DNA from: Bacteroidetes bacterium UBA5697
GTDB lineage: Bacteria; Bacteroidota; Bacteroidia; B-17B0; Aurantibacillaceae
Length of the DNA: 64,000 bases
Reading direction: 5' to 3'
Assembly (NCBI GenBank): GCA_002420145.1
Contig: DIHL01000023.1
Coordinates: forward strand, 186,001 to 250,000
Shown here: positions 10,401 to 18,519 of the stretch, piece by piece
Numbering within the stretch: the stretch's first letter is position 1
Layout: every line of letters starts with the position of its first letter
The notes under the pieces: model-generated
Seen by the model: only the letters and a program-made list of their open reading frames with translations
Told to the model about the DNA's origin: nothing
The model's database searches: none
Position numbers and translations under genes: made by a program

Positions 10401-10847
10401 GAGTTAACTGATTTAGTTGAAGAAGCTGTATTAACTGAATTTGACCGCATCTCTGAACGTGGCGGTGTATTAGGCGCTATGGAAACGATGTATCAACGTG
10501 GACAAATACAAGAAGAAAGTTTATACTATGAAACATTAAAACATACTGGCGAATATCCAATCATTGGGGTAAATACATTCTTATCAAGCAAAGGAAGTCC
10601 AACGGTATTACCTCGTGAAGTAATACGTTCAACTACCGAAGAAAAAGAATATCAAATTACTATGTTAGCAGAGTTGCATAAAACGCATGCTGATAAACAT
10701 GATGAGATGGTAAAACGTTTACAAACAGCCGCTATCCAAAACAAAAATATTTTTGCTGAATTAATGGATGCCGCTAAGTTTATGAGCTTAGGTGAAGTGA
10801 CTAAATGCTTATTTGAAGTAGGTGGGCAGTACAGAAGAAATATGTAA
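7467..10847 (+). CDS. icmF: Fused isobutyryl-CoA mutase (IcmF): B12 domain, G-protein chaperone and mutase in one chain
   Basis: IcmF interconverts isobutyryl-CoA and n-butyryl-CoA, and in some species isovaleryl- and pivaloyl-CoA, using adenosylcobalamin. The 1126-residue chain follows the IcmF order. A cobalamin-binding domain spans about 10-145, with FDGHDAA supplying the lower-ligand His24 and the GG loop LFGGGGGV. A MeaB-like GTPase comes next, with Walker A GTGGAGKSS near 203 and NKFD near 342. A linker leads to the TIM-barrel mutase from about 560, starting YPFKREGEDPTRMF, which is IcmF-like rather than the methylmalonyl-CoA mutase sequence. The fused GTPase is thought to gate cofactor loading. 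The gene appears intact and ends at a strong terminator. Confidence 0.95.
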   Translation: METTPYQSTHKIRIVTAAALFDGHDAAINIMRRIIQSSGAEVIHLGHDRSAQEVVNCAIQEDANAIAVTSYQGGHVEYFKYMYDLLKEKGCEHIKLFGGGGGVILPEEIEELHNYGIARIYAPDDGRAMGLQGMINDLLRQCDYATGTNIKDDVAKIAERDYKSIARIISAAENFNDENIGLLNELKAKAEKSATPVLGITGTGGAGKSSLVDELVRRFLIDFKDKQIAIISVDPSKRKTGGALLGDRIRMNAIKNDRVYMRSLATRQSNLALSKYVQDAVNICKAANFDLIILETSGIGQSDTEIIEHSNMSLYVMTPEYGAATQLEKIDMLDFADIIALNKFDKRGALDAIRDVKKQYKRNHNLWEIADEDIPVFGTIASQFNDPGMNRLYKAVMNKMVEKTGNNALASQFHITEEMSEKIYIIPPSKTRYLSEISENNRNYDKRANAQAEVAQKLYGIQKTIETITESKMDDKDRLIKGLQEAFEKTKLDLDPRHLLVIEGWEAKKKLYSNEFYEFKVRDKVLKIETHYESLSHSKIPKIASPKYTSWGDILKWTLQENFPGDFPYTAGIYPFKREGEDPTRMFAGEGGPERTNKRFHYVSKGLPAARLSTAFDSVTLYGNDPDYRPDIYGKIGNSGVSICCLDDAKKLYSGFNLADPKTSVSMTINGPAPTMAAFFMNAAIDQQCEIYIKANGLEKEVEAKIAAIYKAKGTVRPTYQGELPEGNDGLGLMLLGVTGDQVLPKEVYEKIKATTLSQVRGTVQADILKEDQAQNTCIFSTEFSLRVMGDVQQYFIDQKVRNFYSVSISGYHIAEAGANPISQLAFTLANGFTFVEYYLSRGMHIDDFAPNLSFFFSNGIDPEYSVIGRVSRRIWAKAMKLRYGGNERSQMLKYHIQTSGRSLHAQEIDFNDIRTTLQALYAIYDNCNSLHTNAYDEAITTPTEESVRRAMAIQLIINRELGLAKNENPLQGSFIIEELTDLVEEAVLTEFDRISERGGVLGAMETMYQRGQIQEESLYYETLKHTGEYPIIGVNTFLSSKGSPTVLPREVIRSTTEEKEYQITMLAELHKTHADKHDEMVKRLQTAAIQNKNIFAELMDAAKFMSLGEVTKCLFEVGGQYRRNM

Positions 10848-10874
10848 CATCACGTGCAATCTCAAACTTAAAAT

Positions 10875-10907
10875 AAAAAGCCCTCACAGTTGGTGAGGGC
10901 TTTTTTA
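10875..10907 (+). terminator. Rho-independent terminator after icmF
   Basis: The stem GCCCTCAC/GTGAGGGC has a 5-nt loop and is followed by six T residues, beginning 27 nt after the icmF stop. An A-run on the left mirrors the T-run. Confidence 0.9.
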
Positions 10908-10936
10908 TTGCGATATATTTGGTAATTAAGCAATAA

Positions 10937-11076
10937 TTTGAAAAAGTTTTTGAAAGCTGGAAAGGGAATTTGGAACAAGTGGATGATGTATGTATTATCG
11001 GTATCCGCATTTAGCGGTTGCCTGATAATACGATCCGCCCACTGGCGTGGTGTGCATTATTGGGGTGAGGATTTAA
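10937..11076 (+). pseudogene. 3' relic of a SpoIIE-type phosphatase gene carrying the 62-bp element
   Basis: The frame from 10949 encodes FESWKGNLEQVDDV then CIIGIRI and a TAG at 11012-11014. This is the conserved C-terminus of the SpoIIE phosphatases elsewhere in the window. An in-frame TAA at 10934 and the icmF terminator lie just upstream, so only about 25 codons survive. After the 62-bp insert (10988-11049) a second C-terminus, VCIIGVRI and TAA, is readable at 11050-11076 in another frame. That is what the gene would have had without the insert. The relic shows that a seventh phosphatase gene once lay here. Confidence 0.8.
10988..11049 (+). repeat. 62-bp hairpin element, copy A (inside the SpoIIE relic)
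   Basis: Sixty-one of 62 bases match copy B at 22686-22747. The single change (11002 T against 22700 C) turns a C-G pair of the hairpin into a U-G pair. The stem arms are 10992-11008 and 11014-11031, with the 5-nt loop ATTTA. A second short stem CGCC/GGCG follows. The left part supplies codons for VCIIGIRI and a stop. Confidence 0.85.
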
Positions 11077-11160
11077 GAATTTACATCTCAAAAACATAAA
11101 AAACAGCAAAATCAGTGACTTTTTCACGTTTCGTTATTATATGTCTATTTAATTATTAAT

Positions 11161-11192
11161 AAAACTAATAAATAGTACTATTAGTTTTTTTT
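11161..11192 (+). terminator. AT-rich hairpin with T-run, possible terminator
   Basis: The arms AAAACTAATA (11161-11170) and TATTAGTTTT (11179-11188) pair perfectly and are followed by further T residues. It may be the surviving terminator of the lost phosphatase gene upstream. The stem is weak, because nearly all pairs are A-T. Confidence 0.45.
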
Positions 11193-11237
11193 ATTACAAA
11201 AAAGAACCTATTTTCATAAGCAGAAAAAAATAAATTT

Positions 11238-14200
11238 ATGAGCCTATTAAAACGTAGTATTGTTGTTGTCGCTATTTGTATTTCTAACTTCTTGATTTCA
11301 CAAAATGAGTATAAACAAATTAATTATAGAGAAATTATACAAAGTGGAGTTAAATTTCATGATGAAAAAAAGTATGACGAAGCAATTGCTGAGTTTAAAA
11401 AAATACAACGTAATGATTCTGGATTTGCTTTAGCATCAGTTGAATTGATTAATACTTATATCGCAAATAACAAGGATTCATTGGCAGTTGTGTTGTGTGA
11501 TGAGTTATTAAAACATTCAGATCAATATACGCCTAATGCTATTTTATTTAAAGCAAATGCTTTAGATAATTTAAAAAAAATAAAGGAGTCTGAAGAAATT
11601 TACCGTTATGGAGCTAAAAAATACCCTGCAAACAATTCGTTTTTATATGAATTAGGTGTTTCAAAATTTCGTCAAGAAAAATATTTCGAAGCGTACGAAC
11701 TTTTTAAACAATCTATCCAAATTAACCCGATGCACGCAGCAAGTCACTTGCAAATGGGAAGTTTAGCATTAAAACAAGGAAAGGTTGTACCTGCTATGTT
11801 AGCATTGCAATATTTTTTAGTATGCGAAAACAGAAGTGCAAGGGCTCAAAATATTGTTAACTCTTTAGAGTCTATTGCTAGAATGGAATTAGGAGATGAT
11901 AAATTGATTGAAATTGAAGAGATAAAATCAGAAAATGATTTTACTGATTTAGAAAGTATTGTAAGGTCTAAAATTGCCTTATCTGCCAAGTATAAAGCTA
12001 AAACAGATTTAACATATGATGTAGCAAAACAAATACAATTGGTTTGTGAAAATATTGGAAAGTACAAAGATGTAACAGGTTTTTATAATTCATTTTACGG
12101 TAAATTCTTTAACGAAGTGTGGAACAGAAAGTTTTTTGAACCTTATCTGTACAATGCATTTGCTGGAATAAAAAACGAAGAAATTAATAAATGGAACACA
12201 AAAAATCAGAAGGTACTAGACGAGTATAGAAACTGGGGGTATGATTATATGTGTGTTACTTTTGCCTCATATAATGAAAATCTTCAAGGAACAAACAAGG
12301 TAGTGCCACATTGGTATAGCCGAAATAAGTTGTTTGGAGCGGGAGAAAAAAATAAAATGGGTAGTAACGAAGGTTATTGGAATTACTATTTTGATAATGG
12401 AATTAAAAAATCAGAAGGTGCTTTTGTTGATGGCAAAAAAAATGGACCATGGATTTATTATTTTGAAAATAGTAACATAGAAAGTCAAGTGACATATGAT
12501 AAAGGAAAAGAAACTCACTATAAAGAGTATTTTGAAAATACGAATCCAAGAGCAGCTTATCCAATTAATAATAATTTGATTGATGGAAAGGTTGTTATAT
12601 ATTATTCTAACGGAAAACCATTATCAGAATACGATTATGTAGCTGGTAAGATATCTGGAACAGAAAATAAATTTTATAAGAACGGTGCTAAGCAGTATAG
12701 TATTAAAAATAATGATAAAAAATTAGAAGGTGATTTAATAGAGTATTATGATAATGGGAAGATTAAACAAAAATGCAAATTTGTAAATGGCAAAAGAGAA
12801 GGAGCTTCTTCCATTTACCATAATAACACTAAAAATAGTATCAAAAATGAAGGTGTTTATGTGGATGGTGAGCCAGATGGCATTTGGAAAATTTATCATC
12901 AAAATGGAGCCTTGTCAGAAGAGGGTTTATATAAAGATGGTAAACTTGAAGGTCTTTGGAAAACATATAATGATGACGGAGTTTTAGTTGAAGAAGAAAA
13001 TTTCTCAAGTGGTAAGTTTGATGGAATTGCAAAATATTATACAAAAGAAGGTAAACTTTGGGAAGAACTAACCTATAAAAAAGGAAAAATCCAAGAGATT
13101 AAAAGCTATAAAGAAACTGGAGAATTGCTAGGCTCACATAAATTATCTGGAAAATCTAATATATTAAATTTATACTATCCTAACGGTGTAAAACGAAAAG
13201 AAGGATTATATAAAAATGGAGAAATGGACGGAGTATGGAAATCATATAATTCATTTGGTGTTTTAACTACTGAAGAAAACTATAATGAAGGAGTTTTAGA
13301 TGGTCCTTATAAAACTTATTTCACAAATGGGAAAGTTAAGACAGAAACTGTTTATAAAAACGGCGAAGAAAATTCATATTTTAAAATGTATTTCATTAAC
13401 GGTCAATTAAAACGAGAAGGATATGTTGTTAACGGTAACGTTGAAGGTACATGGAAATATTATTATATAGACGGAACGTTGCAATACACGAAATTTTTTA
13501 ACGAAGGAGAACAAGACGGATGGACAGAGGCATATGATATTAAGGGAAAAATTTCGACAGAAGATTATTATAAATTAACGTGTTTAACTAAAGTTATTTA
13601 TCACGATACAGCAGGTAAAATAAAACAAAACGTGGATTTACCAGGAGGTAATGGAACCATAGATGAAAAACATTATAATGGGAAGCCACTTTTTCATAAA
13701 GAGTTTGAGTTTGATTTCCCTAAGGGAAAATCTTATGTGTATTATCCAGATGGAACAGTAAGTTTTGTTAAGGAGTATGAAAATGGTAAGCAAGTTGGTG
13801 TCCAAAAAAAATATGATGTGTTCGGCAAAATATTTTTAGAAACGCCCTATTTTAATGACATGGAAAATGGAAGAAAATTAAAATATCATTATAATGGAAA
13901 ACTTGCGTCTGAATATGATATCGTTGATAATGAAACAAATGGAACAGGTAAAATATATTACGAAAACGGAAAAGTATTGAGAACGATTAGTTACAAGATG
14001 GGAGTGGCAGACGGAGACTCACGTGTTTATGACGAATTAGGAGAGTTGATATATGTTAGAAGATATGATGATGACTTATTAGTAGGCTATACTTATAATA
14101 ATGCCAAAGGAGAATTAGAACCGTTCAAAAAAATTGAGGCAGGGTATTATAAAGTAGTATGTAACTTTGCTAACGGAAAAAAATCAATTGTAGCTAATTA

Positions 14201-14519
14201 TACAAATGGTGATTTGAATGGATCAAGAACAACTTATTGCTCAAACGGAAATGTTTCTGAAACAGAAGGATATTATTACGATTTACAACATGGTGAAACA
14301 AAAAGTTTTTATCCAAATGGAACTCCAAAAACAATAGAAAACTATTATTATGGAGAGGAGCATGGTAACTTCAAGTTTTTCTATGAAAACGGAAAATTAC
14401 GTAAAGAAGAAAATTATTTATACGGAACGCAACATGGCGTAGCTAAATATTATAGCGAAACAGGAGCATTGCTTAAAACAGTTAATTTTTATGATGGAAT
14501 AGCAATATCTTCAAATTAA
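11238..14519 (+). CDS. Exported TPR and MORN-variant (YwqK-type) repeat protein
   Basis: This 1093-residue protein has a signal peptide (MSLLKRSIVVVAICISNF, then LISQ). Roughly residues 25-200 are TPR-like helical repeats, such as YDEAIAEFKKIQ and KYFEAYELFKQS. From about residue 385 to the end there are more than twenty MORN_2-type units of 20-24 residues, with the pattern YY.NG....EG.Y..G...G.WK.Y. Databases often label such repeats 'toxin-antitoxin system YwqK family antitoxin', but nothing here supports a TA role. The repeats form a long beta-ribbon thought to serve as a binding surface. Its TAA overlaps the ATG of the next gene by one base, so translation is likely coupled. It heads the five-gene operon that ends at 20658. 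Confidence 0.85.
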   Translation: MSLLKRSIVVVAICISNFLISQNEYKQINYREIIQSGVKFHDEKKYDEAIAEFKKIQRNDSGFALASVELINTYIANNKDSLAVVLCDELLKHSDQYTPNAILFKANALDNLKKIKESEEIYRYGAKKYPANNSFLYELGVSKFRQEKYFEAYELFKQSIQINPMHAASHLQMGSLALKQGKVVPAMLALQYFLVCENRSARAQNIVNSLESIARMELGDDKLIEIEEIKSENDFTDLESIVRSKIALSAKYKAKTDLTYDVAKQIQLVCENIGKYKDVTGFYNSFYGKFFNEVWNRKFFEPYLYNAFAGIKNEEINKWNTKNQKVLDEYRNWGYDYMCVTFASYNENLQGTNKVVPHWYSRNKLFGAGEKNKMGSNEGYWNYYFDNGIKKSEGAFVDGKKNGPWIYYFENSNIESQVTYDKGKETHYKEYFENTNPRAAYPINNNLIDGKVVIYYSNGKPLSEYDYVAGKISGTENKFYKNGAKQYSIKNNDKKLEGDLIEYYDNGKIKQKCKFVNGKREGASSIYHNNTKNSIKNEGVYVDGEPDGIWKIYHQNGALSEEGLYKDGKLEGLWKTYNDDGVLVEEENFSSGKFDGIAKYYTKEGKLWEELTYKKGKIQEIKSYKETGELLGSHKLSGKSNILNLYYPNGVKRKEGLYKNGEMDGVWKSYNSFGVLTTEENYNEGVLDGPYKTYFTNGKVKTETVYKNGEENSYFKMYFINGQLKREGYVVNGNVEGTWKYYYIDGTLQYTKFFNEGEQDGWTEAYDIKGKISTEDYYKLTCLTKVIYHDTAGKIKQNVDLPGGNGTIDEKHYNGKPLFHKEFEFDFPKGKSYVYYPDGTVSFVKEYENGKQVGVQKKYDVFGKIFLETPYFNDMENGRKLKYHYNGKLASEYDIVDNETNGTGKIYYENGKVLRTISYKMGVADGDSRVYDELGELIYVRRYDDDLLVGYTYNNAKGELEPFKKIEAGYYKVVCNFANGKKSIVANYTNGDLNGSRTTYCSNGNVSETEGYYYDLQHGETKSFYPNGTPKTIENYYYGEEHGNFKFFYENGKLRKEENYLYGTQHGVAKYYSETGALLKTVNFYDGIAISSN

Positions 14520-16438
14520 TGAAAGGTAGTTTCTATAGTTTACTTTGTTGTATTATACTGTGTTTTAAAATGAATGCACAAGTATATGATTTGCAGCGTT
14601 TAAACAACTTATATCCTAACGAACCTATTGTTTATACTTTAAAAGAAGAAAGTGCAGAGATTTTAAACAATAAAGGTGAGCTGGTAGTTACAAAACACGT
14701 TAAAGAACAATATTTGGTGTTAAATGACAAAGGAAAAAGCTATAGAGTGAAATCTATTTACACAAATTCTTTCGTCGAGATAAAAAATATTAAAGCAACT
14801 AATTTAGTTCCTAAAGGAAATAAATACGAAAAAATTGTTGTAGATGATATCAAGGTAAAAGATTCAAATGATGACGGCACATTTTACAACGACTTAAAAA
14901 GTATAATTGTTACTTATCCAAATTCTAGTCCTGGATGTTTAATTGATATTGAGTATGATGAAATATATAATGAACCTCGTTTTTTTGGATCTTTTTATAT
15001 TACTGAAGGATATCCAGTTCTTAAATCTACTTTTAAAGTAAAATGCGCCAATACAGTTAATTTAAATATAAAAGGGTTTAATGTAAATGATTTAAAAATC
15101 ACCTCTACCGAAAAAATCACGAAAGCAGATAAAATACAAACTTGGTCAGTCGACTCGGTTTTGCCAATTGTTCGCGAGTCAAATGCCCCAAGTTATAGAG
15201 ATTTGATGGCATATTATCTTATCAGCATAAAGGACTATAATAAAAATGATGTCTCAACACCTTTGGTTGGATCTGTAGATAATTTATATAAATGGTACTT
15301 ACAGTTAGTAAAGAATTTAAATAAAACTCCTTCCCCATATATTCAGCACATAACAGATAGTTTGGTTCAAAACTGTAAGACTGATGAAGAAAAATTAAAA
15401 AAAATATACTATTGGGTTCAAGACAAAATTGCGTATATCGCTTATGAAGATGGACTTGGAGGATATATACCAAGAGAGTCTGATATTATTTGTAAACGAC
15501 GTTTTGGAGATTGTAAAGATATGGCAAGTATACTTTCCTCTATGGGAAAGGCAGCTAATTTGCCAATATACTTAACGTGGATTGGAACAAGAGATATTCC
15601 ATATCAATTTACGGAAATGCCTGCACCAATGGCGGCCAATCATATGATAGCAGCTTATGTTACTAAAGACACTTGTTTTTTTCTGGATGCAACTGGAAAG
15701 TTTCAAGATTTGGGGACACACACTGCTTTTATTCAAGGCAAAGAGGCGATTATTGGGAAGTCAGAATCAGAATATGTTGTGAAAAAAGTTCCGATTTTGC
15801 CAAGCTCTACAAATTATTTGAAAGATAGTATATCGATTAAAATAAAAAATAATAACACCGTTTCTGGCAAAGGATACTTAAGCGTTAATGGTTATTTTAA
15901 AATTACACTTCAACAAAAATTAACTGGTAAATCATATACTGAACAGTATGACTACTTAAGTTCTTTTTGCGAAAAAGGGCATAACAAATTTAAGTTAGAT
16001 ACATTTATCATTGAGCAAAACACACGAGATAAAGAATTTAAAGTGTATTATGAGTTTGAACTAAAAAGTTATGTAACTGAATTACAAACAGAACTTTTTT
16101 TTAATATGAATTTTGATAAAAATTATATGTCAGAATATACTGTTAAAGATAGAGTTTATCCTATTGAGTTTAATTGCACATTTGACAAGCAAATTATTGT
16201 GAATTTAGAAATTGATGAAACACAAACGGTAAAGTTTGTTCCTCAAAATATCACTTTTAATAAAGATAGTTTTAAATACACCTCAGAATATGTTTCAGCT
16301 AAAAATCACATCATATTTAGAAGCAGCATCAATGTAAATGATCATTTTATAGATAAGTCTCAGTTTGAAACATGGAATGAATTTTTGAATGAAATAAATA
16401 AAAATAATAATAAATCAATCGCATTAAAAAAATTATAA
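14519..16438 (+). CDS. Exported DUF3857/transglutaminase-like protein
   Basis: This 639-residue protein starts with a signal peptide (MKGSFYSLLCCIILCFKM, then NAQ). A DUF3857 beta domain (about 40-240) is followed by a transglutaminase-like core with an apparently complete Cys-His-Asp triad: Cys in RRFGDCKDMA (near 330), His in ANHMIAAY (near 375), Asp in FFLDATGKF (near 390). A C-terminal beta domain follows. Proteins of this class act in the periplasm, and the core could be a peptidase or an amide-forming enzyme; the substrate is unknown. The ATG overlaps the stop of the MORN protein gene (TAATG). That tight coupling suggests the two proteins work together. Confidence 0.85.
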   Translation: MKGSFYSLLCCIILCFKMNAQVYDLQRLNNLYPNEPIVYTLKEESAEILNNKGELVVTKHVKEQYLVLNDKGKSYRVKSIYTNSFVEIKNIKATNLVPKGNKYEKIVVDDIKVKDSNDDGTFYNDLKSIIVTYPNSSPGCLIDIEYDEIYNEPRFFGSFYITEGYPVLKSTFKVKCANTVNLNIKGFNVNDLKITSTEKITKADKIQTWSVDSVLPIVRESNAPSYRDLMAYYLISIKDYNKNDVSTPLVGSVDNLYKWYLQLVKNLNKTPSPYIQHITDSLVQNCKTDEEKLKKIYYWVQDKIAYIAYEDGLGGYIPRESDIICKRRFGDCKDMASILSSMGKAANLPIYLTWIGTRDIPYQFTEMPAPMAANHMIAAYVTKDTCFFLDATGKFQDLGTHTAFIQGKEAIIGKSESEYVVKKVPILPSSTNYLKDSISIKIKNNNTVSGKGYLSVNGYFKITLQQKLTGKSYTEQYDYLSSFCEKGHNKFKLDTFIIEQNTRDKEFKVYYEFELKSYVTELQTELFFNMNFDKNYMSEYTVKDRVYPIEFNCTFDKQIIVNLEIDETQTVKFVPQNITFNKDSFKYTSEYVSAKNHIIFRSSINVNDHFIDKSQFETWNEFLNEINKNNNKSIALKKL

Positions 16439-16447
16439 CATCTATAT

Positions 16448-16510
16448 ATGAAATATTCATCATGCTGCAAGGCAAATGTAAAAATGATGAATAAACCATG
16501 TGACAATTAA
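16448..16510 (+). CDS. Possible 20-codon leader ORF between two envelope genes
   Basis: The frame encodes MKYSSCCKANVKMMNKPCDN. Its start context CATCTATATATGAAA closely resembles that of the next real gene (CACCTACATATGAAA). A perfect 10-bp inverted repeat (16454-16463 and 16484-16493) lies inside it and could form an intercistronic hairpin. It could be a leader peptide, a remnant of a duplicated start region, or chance. No homology is claimed. Confidence 0.25.
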   Translation: MKYSSCCKANVKMMNKPCDN

Positions 16511-16529
16511 AAAACAATAACACCTACAT

Positions 16530-18503
16530 ATGAAAACTGTATTCAAAAAGCTTGTAATTAATGTTTCGATTTTAATATTATCATTTCTGTCAACAGAAAG
16601 TATAGCTCAAAATTATTTTTATAAAACATTTTCCTGGGAAAAACAACCTAAGGTATATACTCCTGCTGAATCAGAAAAACAATCTGAGTTAGTATTAGTG
16701 AAAGATTTCACAGTGCTTGAAGGAGCATATGATAAAGATGGACAAGCAGTAATTTTTGAAACGCATCATCGCATATATCATATCAATAATCAAAAAGGAA
16801 TAGAGCAAGTAAATAAAGTATATATTTCTACAGATCAAGTAAACGAAGAACTTGACATAAAAGCAAGATGTATCACTGCAGCTAATAAAATCATTCCTTT
16901 TAATTCAGATAACGTAAAGCATGTTGATAATCTTGATAATGCAGGGCCATATACCATATTTTCGATAGATGGAGTAGACGTTGGTTGTGATGTGGAATAT
17001 TATTATACAAATAAAAGAAGTTTTTTCCCTTATGCACTTTATCGTGTAAATAATTCTTTACCTATTTCTTCTTATGAATTTACATTAATTAGTCCAAAGA
17101 ACCTTATTTATGAATCTAAAAGTTTCAATGGCTTAAATGCATTTGTGAAAGACACTACTGATAAAACAAAAAACACACTCCGCTTAACACAATCTAATAT
17201 TCAACAAGTTGAAGAAGAGAAATACTCAAGCACAAACGCTAACAAACCCGCTTTTTGTATCCAATTAGCGTATAATACAGATAAGAGTAATGCTAAATTT
17301 TACACATGGGAAACAATAGCTAAAGGATATTATAATAATTTATTTGTTTCGGATAAAGTAGAGCAAAAAGTGATAGAGAAGTTTTTAGATAAAAATAAAA
17401 TCACTAAACAAGCAACACCAGAGGCGAAAATTATTGCATTAGAAAATGTTTTAAAACTTCAATACAACGTAAGTTCATCTAATGGAAATTTGCCAATTAA
17501 TAAAGCTTTAGATACTAAAAACTTAGACGAAGTGACTGCATTGAAAATGTATATATATGCTTTTAATTTTATGAAAATTCCAGTTGAATTAGTTATTACA
17601 TCAGACAGGATGAATAAAAAATTTGATGGAAAATTCCCTACACAATCCTTTTTAGATGATATTTTATTTTATTTCCCTGAAATTAATAAATACACCTCGC
17701 CCTTGGAAATACTAAGCCGCTTGGATTTTCCAAACCCTAATAATGCAGCTATTGAAGGATTATTTATTAAGGAAATTGTATTAGGAGATGTAGGCATGCC
17801 TTCTTCAAAGATTAAACAAATTACGGCTACAGATTACACTAAATCTTACCATAATTTAGATATTAAAACTAAAATAAATCCATCAACACTTGTTGCAACG
17901 CTAGATGTTGAGCAAAATTTAATGGGATATTCGGCTTATTATGTTCAGCCTATTTATGATTTATTAAATGATGAACAAAAGAAAGACGTAACAAAAAATT
18001 ATTATACAATTGACAAACCAGAATCAGTTAAAAATTTAGTTATTTCAAACACAGACAAAGAATCAATTTTAACTAAGCCAATGAAAATAACTTACACACA
18101 AGAACTTGGTGATGTTGTTGAAAGTGCTGGAGATAAGTTTATTTTTAAAGTTGGAGAATTAATTGGAATGCAAAGCGAGCTATATCAAGAAAAGAAAAGA
18201 GTTTCGGATGGTGATATTTATTATGCACATTATTTTAAACGTACACTTGAGATTGAAATTCCAGATGGGTATAAAATCGATAATCTTGAAGATTTAAAAT
18301 TAACTAAAACATGCGTTATTGATGGAAAAGAAGTTGCCCAATTTAAAAGTGAATATAAAATAGAAGGTAAGAAATTAGTTGTAACAGCTTACGAAGATTA
18401 TAGAGCTATAAAATACCCACTTGTAAATTTTGATGAATTTAAAAGCGTTATAAATGCAGCAGCAGATTTTAATAAAAAATCGTTAGTGTTTAGTAAAAAT
18501 TAA
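16530..18503 (+). CDS. Exported DUF3857-like protein with degenerate transglutaminase region
   Basis: This 657-residue protein has a signal peptide ending IAQ at about residue 27. The N-terminal part (about 60-250) has the DUF3857 pattern, including DKDGQAVIFETHHRIYHIN and ELDIKARCITA. Where the preceding gene has its GDCKD catalytic motif, this one reads NLDEVTALKMYIYAFNF (about 330), with no Cys. No matching ANHM motif is present. It therefore appears to be a non-enzymatic relative. It follows its apparent paralogue by 91 nt, and the TPR gene follows 16 nt later, so the genes probably form one operon. A structural or substrate-binding role beside the active enzyme is a reasonable guess. Confidence 0.8.
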   Translation: MKTVFKKLVINVSILILSFLSTESIAQNYFYKTFSWEKQPKVYTPAESEKQSELVLVKDFTVLEGAYDKDGQAVIFETHHRIYHINNQKGIEQVNKVYISTDQVNEELDIKARCITAANKIIPFNSDNVKHVDNLDNAGPYTIFSIDGVDVGCDVEYYYTNKRSFFPYALYRVNNSLPISSYEFTLISPKNLIYESKSFNGLNAFVKDTTDKTKNTLRLTQSNIQQVEEEKYSSTNANKPAFCIQLAYNTDKSNAKFYTWETIAKGYYNNLFVSDKVEQKVIEKFLDKNKITKQATPEAKIIALENVLKLQYNVSSSNGNLPINKALDTKNLDEVTALKMYIYAFNFMKIPVELVITSDRMNKKFDGKFPTQSFLDDILFYFPEINKYTSPLEILSRLDFPNPNNAAIEGLFIKEIVLGDVGMPSSKIKQITATDYTKSYHNLDIKTKINPSTLVATLDVEQNLMGYSAYYVQPIYDLLNDEQKKDVTKNYYTIDKPESVKNLVISNTDKESILTKPMKITYTQELGDVVESAGDKFIFKVGELIGMQSELYQEKKRVSDGDIYYAHYFKRTLEIEIPDGYKIDNLEDLKLTKTCVIDGKEVAQFKSEYKIEGKKLVVTAYEDYRAIKYPLVNFDEFKSVINAAADFNKKSLVFSKN

Positions 18504-18519
18504 TTTCAAATTGTCCCAT

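Larger units (their letters stand above)
10848..11237 (+). other. Gap between icmF and the MORN-repeat gene
   Basis: This 390-bp stretch holds the icmF terminator, the SpoIIE relic with the 62-bp element, and an AT-rich hairpin with a T-run at 11161-11192. No intact gene was seen. A TATTTTCA sequence at 11209-11216 is a weak candidate -7 element for the next gene. Confidence 0.7.

Noticed and set aside
10801..11010. Minus-strand 69-codon frame over the SpoIIE relic
   Set aside because: It is the reverse of the relic and terminator, with no support of its own. The plus-strand homology explains the bases.
12390..14500. CRISPR-like periodicity of 60-75 bp
   Set aside because: The period comes from degenerate MORN-type protein repeats. 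The DNA units are not identical and the frame is fully coding.
11238..14519. Toxin-antitoxin label for the MORN-type repeat protein
   Set aside because: The repeat family name is a database convention. There is no toxin gene nearby, and the protein is large and exported.
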